This document shows positions 1 through 8,374 of a stretch of 64,000 bases of DNA, piece after piece. Source of the DNA: Hyphomicrobiales bacterium. GTDB lineage: Bacteria; Pseudomonadota; Alphaproteobacteria; Rhizobiales; JACESI01. The notes under the pieces were generated by a model. That model was not told the origin of the DNA. It did not search any database and saw nothing but the letters and a program-made list of their open reading frames with translations. The DNA is taken from contig JACESI010000003.1 in the NCBI GenBank assembly GCA_013911885.1, positions 186,001-250,000 of the forward strand, read 5' to 3'. Position 1 is the first letter of the stretch; every line of letters begins with the position of its first letter. The translations under genes were made by a program, and so were the position numbers.

Positions 1-2
1 GC

Positions 3-962
3 CCTGGCAATCCGATTGCCTTTCTGCGGTTCTGTCTCGCGCTCATCCGTGCGATCCGGGCAATCAGGCCGGATATCGTTTTCACCTTTCAGCATTTCGG
101 CAATGTGTTTGGCGCACCCGCGGCCCGCCTCGCCGGTGTGCGCTGCATTGTCGCCAATCAGGTCTCGGCGCGCGAGACCATCCACCCGCTTGTGCGGCTC
201 CTCGACCGGTTCATCGGGCAGACGCCGGTCTATAGCCGCATTACGATCAACTCGCACAATCTCATGGGCGATTATGAGAATTTCCCGCAAGCCTATCGCC
301 GGAAGCTCGTGCTCGTGCCTCATGGCTTTGAGGACAAGGCGCTCGATCTTGGAAAGCGCGCAGCGCGCGAGCGTCTTGGTCTTGCGGCCGACAAGCCGCT
401 GCTTGGCACCGTTGCGCGTCTCAATGAAGGCAAGCAGATCGACCGCGCCATCGGTCTTCTGACCCACCGCGCGGATTGGCACCTTGCAATTGCCGGACAG
501 GGCCCTGATCTCGAACGCCTGCAAACGATCACGCGCGCGCTCGGCCTCACGGACCGGGTGCATTTTCTCGGCGAGCGGGCGCAATCCGAAATCGGGCTTG
601 TTCTTGCAGCCCTTGATGTCTTCGTGTTCCCGACCCGGGCTGAGACTTTCGGTCTTGCTGCCGTTGAGGCGGGGCAGGCGGGCGTGCCGATCGTGGCAAA
701 CGATCTGCCGGTTCTGCGTGAAGTGCTTGCGGTTGACGGCGAAGCATGTGCCGTCCTCGTCGATGTGAATGACGAAGCAGCTTTCGCAAAGGCCGTCGAG
801 ACCATTCTGGCTAACCCGGCGCTTGCCCGGCAGATGTCGGAACGCGCCTGCGGCCTGAAGCGGAAATATTCACTCAGTGCAATGGTTGACGCCTATGAGG
901 CGATGGTTCTAAACGAAACGCGCGACCTGGTGTTGCAGATCAAATCGGCGATTGTCTCATGA
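3..962 (+). CDS. Glycosyltransferase family 4 protein (5' end cut by window edge)
   Basis: The frame is open from the first base, so the start lies outside the window; a GTG at 105 is internal. About 319 codons are visible. The C-terminal half has the GT-B family 4 pattern: a nucleotide-sugar domain opening with LLGTVARLNEGKQ and the E-x7-E donor-binding motif in AETFGLAAVEAGQAGVP, where the two Glu flank TFGLAAV. Such enzymes transfer a sugar from a nucleotide donor during polysaccharide or glycolipid assembly in the cytoplasm. The stop overlaps the next start as ATGA, implying an operon with the propeller protein downstream. Acceptor and sugar cannot be told. Confidence 0.85.
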   Translation, partial: PGNPIAFLRFCLALIRAIRAIRPDIVFTFQHFGNVFGAPAARLAGVRCIVANQVSARETIHPLVRLLDRFIGQTPVYSRITINSHNLMGDYENFPQAYRRKLVLVPHGFEDKALDLGKRAARERLGLAADKPLLGTVARLNEGKQIDRAIGLLTHRADWHLAIAGQGPDLERLQTITRALGLTDRVHFLGERAQSEIGLVLAALDVFVFPTRAETFGLAAVEAGQAGVPIVANDLPVLREVLAVDGEACAVLVDVNDEAAFAKAVETILANPALARQMSERACGLKRKYSLSAMVDAYEAMVLNETRDLVLQIKSAIVS

Positions 963-2506
963 TCATTCATATCCGCATAGAGAATAACCGCTGTCGCTAC
1001 TGGCTGGCTCATCTTTCCGCCGCCCTCGCCAAAATACCCGGAAGCGACGTTCGGCTCGATTTGATCGAGGGTGACGCCCGTCCTTCGTCGGCGCTCGATT
1101 TTCTCCTCAAGGCGGAAAAGCTCCTCCTGCGCAAGGGGCGGGATTGTGGCGCCGATCTTTGCCCTGCCTCTGAACTCAGCCTTCCGCCTGCTTCCTTCAC
1201 CACACCAGATGTTGTGATTGATCTCACCAACGCGCCGCCTGCATCGCCTCTGGGCGGGGAAAATCCGGGCGCGCCCGATGCGATCCAGATCCTGAGGCCG
1301 CTTTACAACAGTGTCGCTGGCGAAGAGGCCCTCGCCGGATTTTTGATCCAGCAACAAAGACCCTGCATCACGATCGCGGCAGAAGGGCGCGCCGAGCAGA
1401 TTGCCAAAGGGTTTGCCTCGCTTGAGGCGGTAAAAGGAATCGGGTCCGCAATGGAGACGATTTATTCCCGTGTGGTCATGCTTCTCACCCGCGTCCTCAG
1501 CGGCATCGAGGAAACCTATGAGCCCATGCCTCCGGTCACGCCGGCGCCTGTGTCTTATCCTGACGCGATCAGCCATTTGGCCCGCGGGTTGTGCACCAGC
1601 GCCCTGCACGCGATATATGAACGCACTTTCTACCGCTCGCACTGGCGCATCGGCTGGCGCTTTGTTGATGGCGACGGCGTGTTCCACAAAGGCGATCTTT
1701 CCGGTCCGCGCTGGAATGTCCTGCCGCATCCGATCGACCATTTCTACGCGGATCCGTTTGTGTTCGAAAGCGATGGCAAAGCCTATCTGTTCTTTGAGGA
1801 TTTTGACCATCGGCTCGGCAAAGGCGTGATTTCGGTCGTGCCCTTCGGTGAAGACGGGCCGCTTGAAAGCGCACGAACCGTCCTTGAGGAAGACTGGCAT
1901 CTATCCTACCCGTTTGTTTTTGAGCATGACGGTGACGCCTGGATGATCCCGGAAAGCTCCACCAACCGCGAAGTCGTGCTCTACCGCGCCGTCGATTTTC
2001 CCTACCGCTGGGAGCGGCACACGGCTCTTCTTAGCGATATCGAAGCGGCAGACGCGACCGTGATCCATTTCAAGGATCGGTGGTGGTTATTTACCGTCAC
2101 GCGAGACGGGTTGGGCGGCTATTCGGATACGCTCTGCCTTTACACGGCAAAGGATCTGTTCGGACCATGGAGTGCGCACGCGAAAAACCCGGTCCTGATC
2201 GACGACAAGGGCGCGCGGCCTGCCGGACGCATGGTGATCGAGGATGGAAAATTGTGGCGTCCGACCCAGAACTGTTCCGGCACTTATGGCGCGGCGGTCG
2301 AGCTTGCCTGTGTGACCCGACTGGATGATGACGCTTTCGAACAGGTGGTTCACGTGTCACTGCATCCAGGCGGGCCCGACTGGCCTGGTCGCAAATTCCA
2401 CACACTGAACCGTGTCGGGCGGCTCGAGGTGATCGATGGCAGCATCTTCCGTCCGAAAATCCGGTTCGCGGCACTGCTGACGGATCGCTTCTATCGCCCG
2501 GGCTGA
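959..2506 (+). CDS. GINT1-N-like beta-propeller protein, probable glycan biosynthesis
   Basis: 515 aa, translationally coupled to the preceding GT4 gene. Residues 1 to about 195 form a mixed alpha/beta region of uncertain family that could be a decayed formyltransferase-like domain. From about residue 220 there are repeated blade-like segments rich in aromatic and acidic residues (HFYADPFVF, AYLFFEDF, WMIPESS, WWLFTVTRD, LWRPTQNCSGTYG). They resemble the five-bladed, GH43-like propeller at the N terminus of glucosamine inositolphosphorylceramide transferases, which bacteria carry next to surface-polysaccharide glycosyltransferases. No signal peptide is seen. A glycan-synthesis role is inferred from fold similarity and the neighbour; the reaction is unknown. 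Confidence 0.6.
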   Translation: MIIHIRIENNRCRYWLAHLSAALAKIPGSDVRLDLIEGDARPSSALDFLLKAEKLLLRKGRDCGADLCPASELSLPPASFTTPDVVIDLTNAPPASPLGGENPGAPDAIQILRPLYNSVAGEEALAGFLIQQQRPCITIAAEGRAEQIAKGFASLEAVKGIGSAMETIYSRVVMLLTRVLSGIEETYEPMPPVTPAPVSYPDAISHLARGLCTSALHAIYERTFYRSHWRIGWRFVDGDGVFHKGDLSGPRWNVLPHPIDHFYADPFVFESDGKAYLFFEDFDHRLGKGVISVVPFGEDGPLESARTVLEEDWHLSYPFVFEHDGDAWMIPESSTNREVVLYRAVDFPYRWERHTALLSDIEAADATVIHFKDRWWLFTVTRDGLGGYSDTLCLYTAKDLFGPWSAHAKNPVLIDDKGARPAGRMVIEDGKLWRPTQNCSGTYGAAVELACVTRLDDDAFEQVVHVSLHPGGPDWPGRKFHTLNRVGRLEVIDGSIFRPKIRFAALLTDRFYRPG

Positions 2507-2560
2507 AATGCTGCTGATAAAGTGCGCATGGGGATAACAACCGCGCCCTGAAGGCGTGCG

Positions 2561-3994
2561 CTAAAGCACCTTGCCGGGATTCATGATCCCGTTCGGATCA
2601 AGCATCGCCTTGATCTGGCGCATCAGACCGAGCGCCACGGGGTCTTTCACCTTGACGAGGCTTTCCCGTTTCATCACTCCGATCCCGTGTTCGGCTGAAA
2701 TCGAACCGCCATGGGCGGTCACAATGCTGTGGATCAGGTCGTTCATCACCTCCCACTGGCTGAGAAAGGCAGCCTGGTCCATGCCGACCGGCTGGCTCAC
2801 GTTAAAATGGATATTGCCATCGCCCCAATGGCCGAAAGGCACTGGGCGAGCCCCCGGAATGAAGGCAGTCGCCGCGGCCGCGGCCTCCGTGAGAAAACCC
2901 GGAAGGGCCGCGACCGGGACAGATATGTCATGCTTGATCGAGCCGCCCTCCGGCTTCTGACAGCCGGACATTTCATGCCGCAGAAACCAAAGATGCTGGC
3001 GCTGGGCCTCGGAGGCGGCGAGTGTGCCATCCGCGATCTCTTCCGCCTCTATACCGTCCGCGACGAGCGCCATCATCCGGCGTTGCGCTTCCTCGATCGA
3101 TTGTTCCGATGCGATTTCAATAAGCACATACCAGTCATGGGGCGTGGCGAGGGGATCGCGCGCGCCGGCGACGTGGCGCGTGAGAAATTCAATCCCGATC
3201 CTGGGCATGACTTCAAAGGCGGTAAGCGACGCGCCGCCATGCGCCTGCGCCCTGGTGTAGAATGCAGCGATCCTGTCGGTATCCGCAAAACCCAGAAACC
3301 CGACCTGCCGTCCGCGCGGGTGTGGAAACAGTTTCAAGACCGCTGCCGTGACAATGCCGAGCGTTCCCTCCGCGCCGATGAAAAGGTTTTTCAGGTCATA
3401 GCCGGTATTGTCTTTCCTCAGGCGGTTGAGTCCGTGCAGGATATCGCCATTCGGCAGCACGACCTCAAGGCCGAGAACGAGATCGCGCATCGTTCCATAG
3501 GCGAGGGCGCCGGTGCCGCCGGCATTGGATGAAATCGTGCCGCCGATCTGGCAGCTCCCTTCGGAGCCAAGCGACAGTGGAAACAGCCGGTCCACCGCTG
3601 CCGCCGCTTCCTGCACATTCCTGAGGATCGCGCCGCTTTCGACGGTCATTGTATAACCCGCCGGATCAACCGCGCGGATCGCATTGAGCCGTGAGAGATT
3701 GACGACGAACTGGCGCTCGGCATCGAATGCGATCTGGCCGCCGACAAGGCCGGTATTGCCACTCTGCGGGACAAGCCCGAGCCCGTGTCTGTTGGCGATC
3801 TTCATGATTGCGGAAATGGCCTCGACAGAGCGCGGGCGCAACACGGCAGCCGCCGCGCCGGCATATTTGTCGCGCCATTCCCTGAGATAGGGTGCCATGT
3901 CTGCTGGCGCCGTAATGATTCCAGCCGGATCAAGGACAGAGGCCAATTCCGCAAGGGCCTGAGCCGCAGGGGTGAAATGTTTCCTGTCCGTCAT
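2561..3994 (-). CDS. FAD-linked oxidase, D-2-hydroxyacid (D-lactate/D-2-hydroxyglutarate) dehydrogenase family
   Basis: 477 aa from the ATG at 3994; the frame stays open upstream, but the family-like N terminus begins at MTDRKHF. An FAD_binding_4 (PCMH-type) domain covers about residues 40-180 with the flavin-contacting PQSGNTGLVGGQ. The C-terminal FAD-oxidase domain carries HWGDGNIHFNVSQP and EHGIGVMKRE near the end, typical of the GlcD/DLD/D2HGDH family. These enzymes oxidise D-2-hydroxyacids to 2-oxoacids and pass electrons to a quinone, cytochrome or electron-transfer flavoprotein. It faces the GT operon tail to tail and is divergent from fabI. Sequence alone does not separate D-lactate from D-2-hydroxyglutarate as substrate. 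Confidence 0.8.
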   Translation of the reverse strand: MTDRKHFTPAAQALAELASVLDPAGIITAPADMAPYLREWRDKYAGAAAAVLRPRSVEAISAIMKIANRHGLGLVPQSGNTGLVGGQIAFDAERQFVVNLSRLNAIRAVDPAGYTMTVESGAILRNVQEAAAAVDRLFPLSLGSEGSCQIGGTISSNAGGTGALAYGTMRDLVLGLEVVLPNGDILHGLNRLRKDNTGYDLKNLFIGAEGTLGIVTAAVLKLFPHPRGRQVGFLGFADTDRIAAFYTRAQAHGGASLTAFEVMPRIGIEFLTRHVAGARDPLATPHDWYVLIEIASEQSIEEAQRRMMALVADGIEAEEIADGTLAASEAQRQHLWFLRHEMSGCQKPEGGSIKHDISVPVAALPGFLTEAAAAATAFIPGARPVPFGHWGDGNIHFNVSQPVGMDQAAFLSQWEVMNDLIHSIVTAHGGSISAEHGIGVMKRESLVKVKDPVALGLMRQIKAMLDPNGIMNPGKVL

Positions 3995-4128
3995 AAAATG
4001 TGACCCTATTTGCTTGTTTTCGCGACCATAGTCGTTAATTGCGACCTTCACAATTGTGGCGCCTTCTTGAAGATGCGAGGGGCCTATGTCATAGGGAGCA
4101 ATCGGTTTTGGTGGAATGAGGCTGTGGG

Positions 4129-4974
4129 ATGTCAGTGATTGAGGCAACAAGGAATGCGACCGTCGGCACAGGCTTGATGGCCGGTAAGAAGGGTCTCGTC
4201 CTCGGTGTCGCCAACAATCGTTCCATCGCCTGGGGCATTGCCAAGGCCTGTGCGCAGCACGGTGCTGAAATCGGCCTCACCTATCAGGGCGATGCCCTCA
4301 AGAAACGGGTGGAGCCCCTTGCCGAGGAACTTGGCGGTCTTGTCTTCGGCCATTGCGATGTGACCGACTATCCGAGCATTGACGCCGTCTTCGATTCCGT
4401 GGCCGATAAATGGGGAAATCTCGATTTTGTCGTTCACGCGATCGCCTTTTCCGACAAGGACGAGTTGACCGGCCGCTATATTGATACAAGCGCCGCCAAT
4501 TTCGACCGCACGATGAACATTTCCTGCTATTCGCTGACCGCCATTGCCCAGCGCGCGGAAAAACTGATGCCTAAAGGCGGCTCGATCCTGACCCTCACTT
4601 ATTACGGCGCTGAAAAGGTCATGCCGCATTATAATGTCATGGGTGTTGCAAAGGCGGCGCTCGAGGCGAGCGTGAAATATCTCGCGGTCGACATGGGCCC
4701 GAACAATATCCGCGTCAACGCCATTTCCGCAGGCCCGATCAAGACCCTTGCCGCATCAGGCATCGGCGATTTCCGCTATATCCTGAAATGGAATGAGTAC
4801 AACGCGCCGATGCGGCGCACGGTCACGATCGAGGAAGTCGGCGATTCAGCGCTCTACCTCCTCTCTGATCTCTCGCGCGGGGTGACAGGTGAAATTCACC
4901 ATGTCGATTCCGGCTATCACACCATCGGCATGAAGGCGGTCGACGCACCGGACATTTCTGTCGCGAAGGACTGA
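4129..4974 (+). CDS. fabI: Enoyl-[acyl-carrier-protein] reductase FabI
   Basis: 281 aa cytosolic SDR-fold enzyme that reduces trans-2-enoyl-ACP to acyl-ACP, the last step of each fatty-acid elongation cycle. The FabI-specific dinucleotide motif GVANNRSIAWGIAKAC follows a 20-residue N-terminal stretch. The catalytic region has two Tyr in YYGAEKVMPHYNVMGVAK, the second giving the Y-x6-K spacing that separates FabI from ordinary SDRs (Y-x3-K). The length suits FabI. The ATG at 4129 is used; another start at the internal MAGKKG (residue 17) is possible. It is divergent from the FAD oxidase, with 134 bp between starts, and is followed in the same direction by the histidine phosphatase and aroC. 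Confidence 0.95.
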   Translation: MSVIEATRNATVGTGLMAGKKGLVLGVANNRSIAWGIAKACAQHGAEIGLTYQGDALKKRVEPLAEELGGLVFGHCDVTDYPSIDAVFDSVADKWGNLDFVVHAIAFSDKDELTGRYIDTSAANFDRTMNISCYSLTAIAQRAEKLMPKGGSILTLTYYGAEKVMPHYNVMGVAKAALEASVKYLAVDMGPNNIRVNAISAGPIKTLAASGIGDFRYILKWNEYNAPMRRTVTIEEVGDSALYLLSDLSRGVTGEIHHVDSGYHTIGMKAVDAPDISVAKD

Positions 4975-5050
4975 TCGGGGCAATCCCGTCAAAATATCGC
5001 AATCACGCCGACGCTTGCGTCAAGGCTGAGCCTCACGGACTGTTCGCATC

Positions 5051-5665
5051 ATGGTGCTGCTGCTTTACTTCATTCGCCATGGCGAGACCGACTGGAACGC
5101 CGAGGCACGGTTTCAGGGCCAGCAGGACATACCCCTCAACGACAAGGGGCGCGCGCAGGCAGCCCGCAACGGCGCGGTGTTGCGCGATCTCATTGCGGAA
5201 GGCATGACTGAAGGCGGGGCTGAAGGCAGGGCTGGGGGCGGGTTCGATTTCGTCGCAAGCCCGCTTGGCCGCACCCGCGAGACCATGGAAATCATTCGCG
5301 CCGCAATGGGGCTTGATCCGATGGCCTATCGCACGGACGAACGCCTCAGGGAACTCTCCTTCGGTGAATGGGAAGGCCGCACGGTCTATGATCTCGAAGT
5401 CGCGGAGGCGGCTTTGTGGCGCGAGCGTCAGGTCAACAAATGGTATTTTCAGCCGAAAGGCGGCGAGAGTTATCACCTGCTCACCGAGCGCGTTAAGGGC
5501 TGGGCCGATGAGCTGACCCGGCCGACTGTTGTTGTCGCCCATGGCGGGGTTAACCGCGCGCTTCATGCGATCTTCACCGATATTGATCGCAACGCGCTTG
5601 CGGCATCTGAAATCCCGCAGGATAAGATCATGGTGCTGGATCAGGCGGGACCGCGTTGGGTTTGA
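5051..5665 (+). CDS. Histidine phosphatase (phosphoglycerate mutase-like) family protein
   Basis: 204 aa. The catalytic RHG motif lies at residues 9-11 in FIRHGETDWN, followed by the QGQQDIPLNDKG segment shared by cobalamin-type phosphatases and phosphoglycerate mutase-like proteins. The acid/base Glu is in LSFGEWEGRTVYDLE, and the second catalytic His is in VVAHGGVNRAL near residue 160. A Gly/Glu-rich insertion (EGGAEGRAGGG) occupies about residues 55-65. Members remove phosphate from small phosphometabolites or proteins, so the substrate is undetermined. In related alphaproteobacteria it sits, as here, between fabI and aroC. Confidence 0.8.
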   Translation: MVLLLYFIRHGETDWNAEARFQGQQDIPLNDKGRAQAARNGAVLRDLIAEGMTEGGAEGRAGGGFDFVASPLGRTRETMEIIRAAMGLDPMAYRTDERLRELSFGEWEGRTVYDLEVAEAALWRERQVNKWYFQPKGGESYHLLTERVKGWADELTRPTVVVAHGGVNRALHAIFTDIDRNALAASEIPQDKIMVLDQAGPRWV

Positions 5666-5731
5666 CCAAAGCCGCGTTCCTGCGTATGACCATCGCCTTA
5701 TCCTTTGGGTTTTAACAGGCAAAGCACACGC

Positions 5732-6838
5732 ATGTCGCACAACAGTTTCGGACATCTCTTTCGCTTCACCACCTGGGGTGAAAGCCACGGCCCCGCGCTT
5801 GGATGTGTGGTCGATGGCTGCCCGCCGCGCCTTCCGATTTCCGAGGCTGAGATTCAGGCCTATCTCGACAAGCGCAAACCCGGCCAGTCGAAGTTCACCA
5901 CCCAGCGCCGTGAGGCCGATGAAGTGAAAATCCTCTCAGGGACGATGATCGACGATGCGACCGGCATCCTCATGACAACCGGAACGCCGATTGCGCTGAT
6001 GATCGAAAATACCGACCAGCGTTCCAAGGATTACGGCGACATCAAAGAACGCTACCGGCCTGGCCACGCTGATTATACCTATGACGTGAAATACGGCATC
6101 CGCGACTATCGCGGCGGCGGCCGCTCGTCGGCGCGTGAGACGGCGGCGCGGGTTGCAGCCGGCGCCATTGCACGCAAGGTCGTGCCGGGGCTCGTCATTC
6201 GCGGCGCGCTGGTTCAGATCGGACCGCACAGGATAAATCGTGAAAACTGGGATTGGGCGGCGGTGGATGAAAATCCCTTCTTCTGTCCTGACCGGGACGC
6301 CGCCGCCTTTTGGGCGACTTATCTTGACGATATCCGCAAGGCGGGCTCTTCCGTCGGCGCGGTCATTGAAGTTGTGGCCGAAGGCGTGCCCGCCGGCATC
6401 GGCGCCCCGGTCTATGGCAAGCTCGATCAGGATATCGCCTCTGCGATGATGTCGATCAACGCGGTCAAGGGCGTTGAAATCGGCAATGGATTTGGGGCGG
6501 CGTGCCTCACCGGTGAGGAAAATGCCGACGAGATGCGTCTTTCAAACGATGGCAGACCGCGTTTTCTGTCAAATCATGCGGGCGGCATTCTGGGCGGCAT
6601 CGCGACCGGTCAACCGGTGGTAGCCCGCTTTGCCGTGAAACCGACAAGCTCCATCCTGACGCCCACGAAGAGCATCACCCGCTCGGGCGCTGAAGTCGAT
6701 GTCATGACCAGGGGCCGCCATGATCCCTGTGTCGGTATTCGTGCGGTGCCGATCGGGGAGGCGATGATGGCCTGTGTCATTGCCGATCATTACCTGCGCC
6801 ACCGTGGCCAGATGGGCAGCAGTCAGACAGGAAATTGA
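5732..6838 (+). CDS. aroC: Chorismate synthase
   Basis: 368 aa. Converts 5-enolpyruvylshikimate-3-phosphate to chorismate, the end of the shikimate pathway, using reduced FMN. The first signature is [17 protein letters not shown] near residue 14. The phosphate and flavin-binding run [20 protein letters not shown] is followed by [20 protein letters not shown], and [15 protein letters not shown] lies near the C terminus; all are diagnostic. The ATG at 5732 ([10 protein letters not shown]) matches the usual N terminus, although the frame opens nine codons earlier. The ribBX start follows 22 bp after the stop, suggesting co-transcription of two pathways that share phosphorylated sugar-derived precursors. 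Confidence 0.96.
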   Translation: MSHNSFGHLFRFTTWGESHGPALGCVVDGCPPRLPISEAEIQAYLDKRKPGQSKFTTQRREADEVKILSGTMIDDATGILMTTGTPIALMIENTDQRSKDYGDIKERYRPGHADYTYDVKYGIRDYRGGGRSSARETAARVAAGAIARKVVPGLVIRGALVQIGPHRINRENWDWAAVDENPFFCPDRDAAAFWATYLDDIRKAGSSVGAVIEVVAEGVPAGIGAPVYGKLDQDIASAMMSINAVKGVEIGNGFGAACLTGEENADEMRLSNDGRPRFLSNHAGGILGGIATGQPVVARFAVKPTSSILTPTKSITRSGAEVDVMTRGRHDPCVGIRAVPIGEAMMACVIADHYLRHRGQMGSSQTGN

Positions 6839-6860
6839 AGATCAAAAGGAAATTCTGGAA

Positions 6861-7979
6861 ATGAACACGAATTTTTCCACCGTCGTTGATGCAATCCGTG
6901 CTTTCGAAAATGGCGAAATGGTTGTGGTCATGGATGATGACGACCGGGAGAACGAAGGCGATCTGATCATGGCCGCAGTCTATGCGACGCCGGAGAAAAT
7001 GGCTTTCATGATCCGCCACACGAGCGGCATCGTCTGCGCGCCGATGACGGCGGAGGATGCGCGCCGTCTGCAACTCAACGCCATGGTTGCAAACAATGAC
7101 AGCCCGCATACAACAGCTTTCACGGTGTCGGTCGATTATCGCCACGACACGACGACCGGCATTTCGGCGGCAGAGCGCTGTTCGACCGTGCGGGCGCTTG
7201 CCAATCCCAATTCGGGGGCACCGGATTTTGTGCGTCCTGGTCATATTTTTCCGCTCATCGCGCGCGAGGGCGGCGTTCTCATCCGCTCGGGCCATACGGA
7301 GGCGGCTGTTGACCTCTGCCGTCTTGCGGATCTTTATCCCGTCGGGGTGATTTCTGAACTCGTCAACGATGACGGCACGGTGAAGCGCGGGCCGCAGGTC
7401 CGCTCCTTTGCCGCCGAACACAGCCTCAAGGTCGTCTCGGTCGCCGATCTCATTGCCTACCGCCAGCGCCGCGACACATTGGTGGAAAGGGTTGGCGAGA
7501 AACATGTCATGACCAAGGTCGGGAGAGCGGTCGCCTTCTCTTTCCGCACGCCATTCGATCCGATGCAGCATCTTGCCATCGTTTTCGGCGATATCCGCGA
7601 TGGGCGCAGCGTGCCCGTTCGTCTTCAGCGCGAATCGGTCCTGGATGATGCTTTCGGCGCGGATGGTTCGCTTGAGGCGGCTCTTGCCAAGGTCAGTGAA
7701 ATTGGACGCGGGGTGGTGGTGTATCTGCGTGAAGGCTCTGTCGGCGTTGCGCCCGAACCCGAATACCAGCCGCGCGGCGCAACGAAGTCACCCGACGAGC
7801 CGGAAGCCCATGTATCGTCGGAACGGCGCAAGCAGGACTGGCGCGAAGTCGGCCTTGGCGCGCAGATCCTGCGTGATCTCGGCGTCAGCTCAATCCACCT
7901 TCTGTCGTCGACCGAACGGCACTATGTCGGCCTCGACGGTTTCGGGATTGCAATCGAGAGCACTGAGAAGCTGACCTGA
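6861..7979 (+). CDS. ribB: 3,4-dihydroxy-2-butanone 4-phosphate synthase with degenerate GTP cyclohydrolase II domain (RibBX type)
   Basis: 372 aa from the ATG at 6861, preceded by an AAGGAAAT ribosome-binding site. Residues 1 to about 205 are a complete RibB domain (DDDDRENEGDLIMAA, TAFTVSVDYRHDTTTGISA, RPGHIFPL, GHTEAAVDL), which makes 3,4-dihydroxy-2-butanone 4-phosphate from ribulose 5-phosphate for riboflavin. The C-terminal 150 residues follow the GTP cyclohydrolase II fold, but the zinc-binding C-x10-C-x-C is absent: the equivalent stretch, VPVRLQRESVLDDAFGAD, has no cysteine. This matches the RibBX variant described in Proteobacteria, whose RibX domain cannot make the GTP-derived precursor. 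A genuine RibA is therefore expected elsewhere in the genome. No FMN riboswitch is visible upstream. Confidence 0.9.
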   Translation: MNTNFSTVVDAIRAFENGEMVVVMDDDDRENEGDLIMAAVYATPEKMAFMIRHTSGIVCAPMTAEDARRLQLNAMVANNDSPHTTAFTVSVDYRHDTTTGISAAERCSTVRALANPNSGAPDFVRPGHIFPLIAREGGVLIRSGHTEAAVDLCRLADLYPVGVISELVNDDGTVKRGPQVRSFAAEHSLKVVSVADLIAYRQRRDTLVERVGEKHVMTKVGRAVAFSFRTPFDPMQHLAIVFGDIRDGRSVPVRLQRESVLDDAFGADGSLEAALAKVSEIGRGVVVYLREGSVGVAPEPEYQPRGATKSPDEPEAHVSSERRKQDWREVGLGAQILRDLGVSSIHLLSSTERHYVGLDGFGIAIESTEKLT

Positions 7980-8006
7980 CGCGCGCCGGAAGTGCGGCTC
8001 TTTCAA

Positions 8007-8324
8007 TCAAACGATCTGTGTCGGCCTCTGGGCTGAGAGAGAAGTGTTTTTGACGCCGCGCTTTTTCAGCAAGCGCGGCTTGGTCTTGCGCAGGATCGCC
8101 GCCGCATAGCGCGGGGCATGTTCTTCAAGCCATGACAGCATTCGGTCTATGGCGGGAATCCGCTGGCGCAACAGCCGAACGCTTCGCTTTGCAAATTTGC
8201 TGCGCTGGATCATGAGAATAAGTGCGAGCGATATCAGCGGGACGCCAAGCGGGATCGGAAGCGGTAGAAAAATCAAACCTATGATCAGAATAACAAAGGC
8301 AAAAACGATCTGAAGATTCCGCAT
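8007..8324 (-). CDS. Small inner-membrane protein, function unknown
   Basis: 105 aa. Residues 5-40 form one long or two closely spaced hydrophobic segments (VFAFVILIIGLIFLPLPI and PLISLALILMI), with a Pro-rich turn between them. The remainder is strongly basic and probably cytoplasmic (RSKFAKRSVRLLRQR, KTKPRLLKKRG). The layout recalls the small putative transmembrane PGPGW-type proteins of alphaproteobacteria, though I do not see that exact motif. It lies tail to tail with ribBX (27 bp apart) and downstream of the methyltransferase read in the same direction. No function should be assigned. Confidence 0.6.
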   Translation of the reverse strand: MRNLQIVFAFVILIIGLIFLPLPIPLGVPLISLALILMIQRSKFAKRSVRLLRQRIPAIDRMLSWLEEHAPRYAAAILRKTKPRLLKKRGVKNTSLSAQRPTQIV

Positions 8325-8374
8325 CGGGGTAATCCATGGTGTGAAAGCGTTTCGGCGAGTTTCGCATCCGACGC

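Noticed and set aside
6700..6860. FMN riboswitch upstream of ribBX
   Set aside because: The region is coding for the aroC C terminus and only 22 bp separates the genes; no conserved aptamer sequence was recognised.
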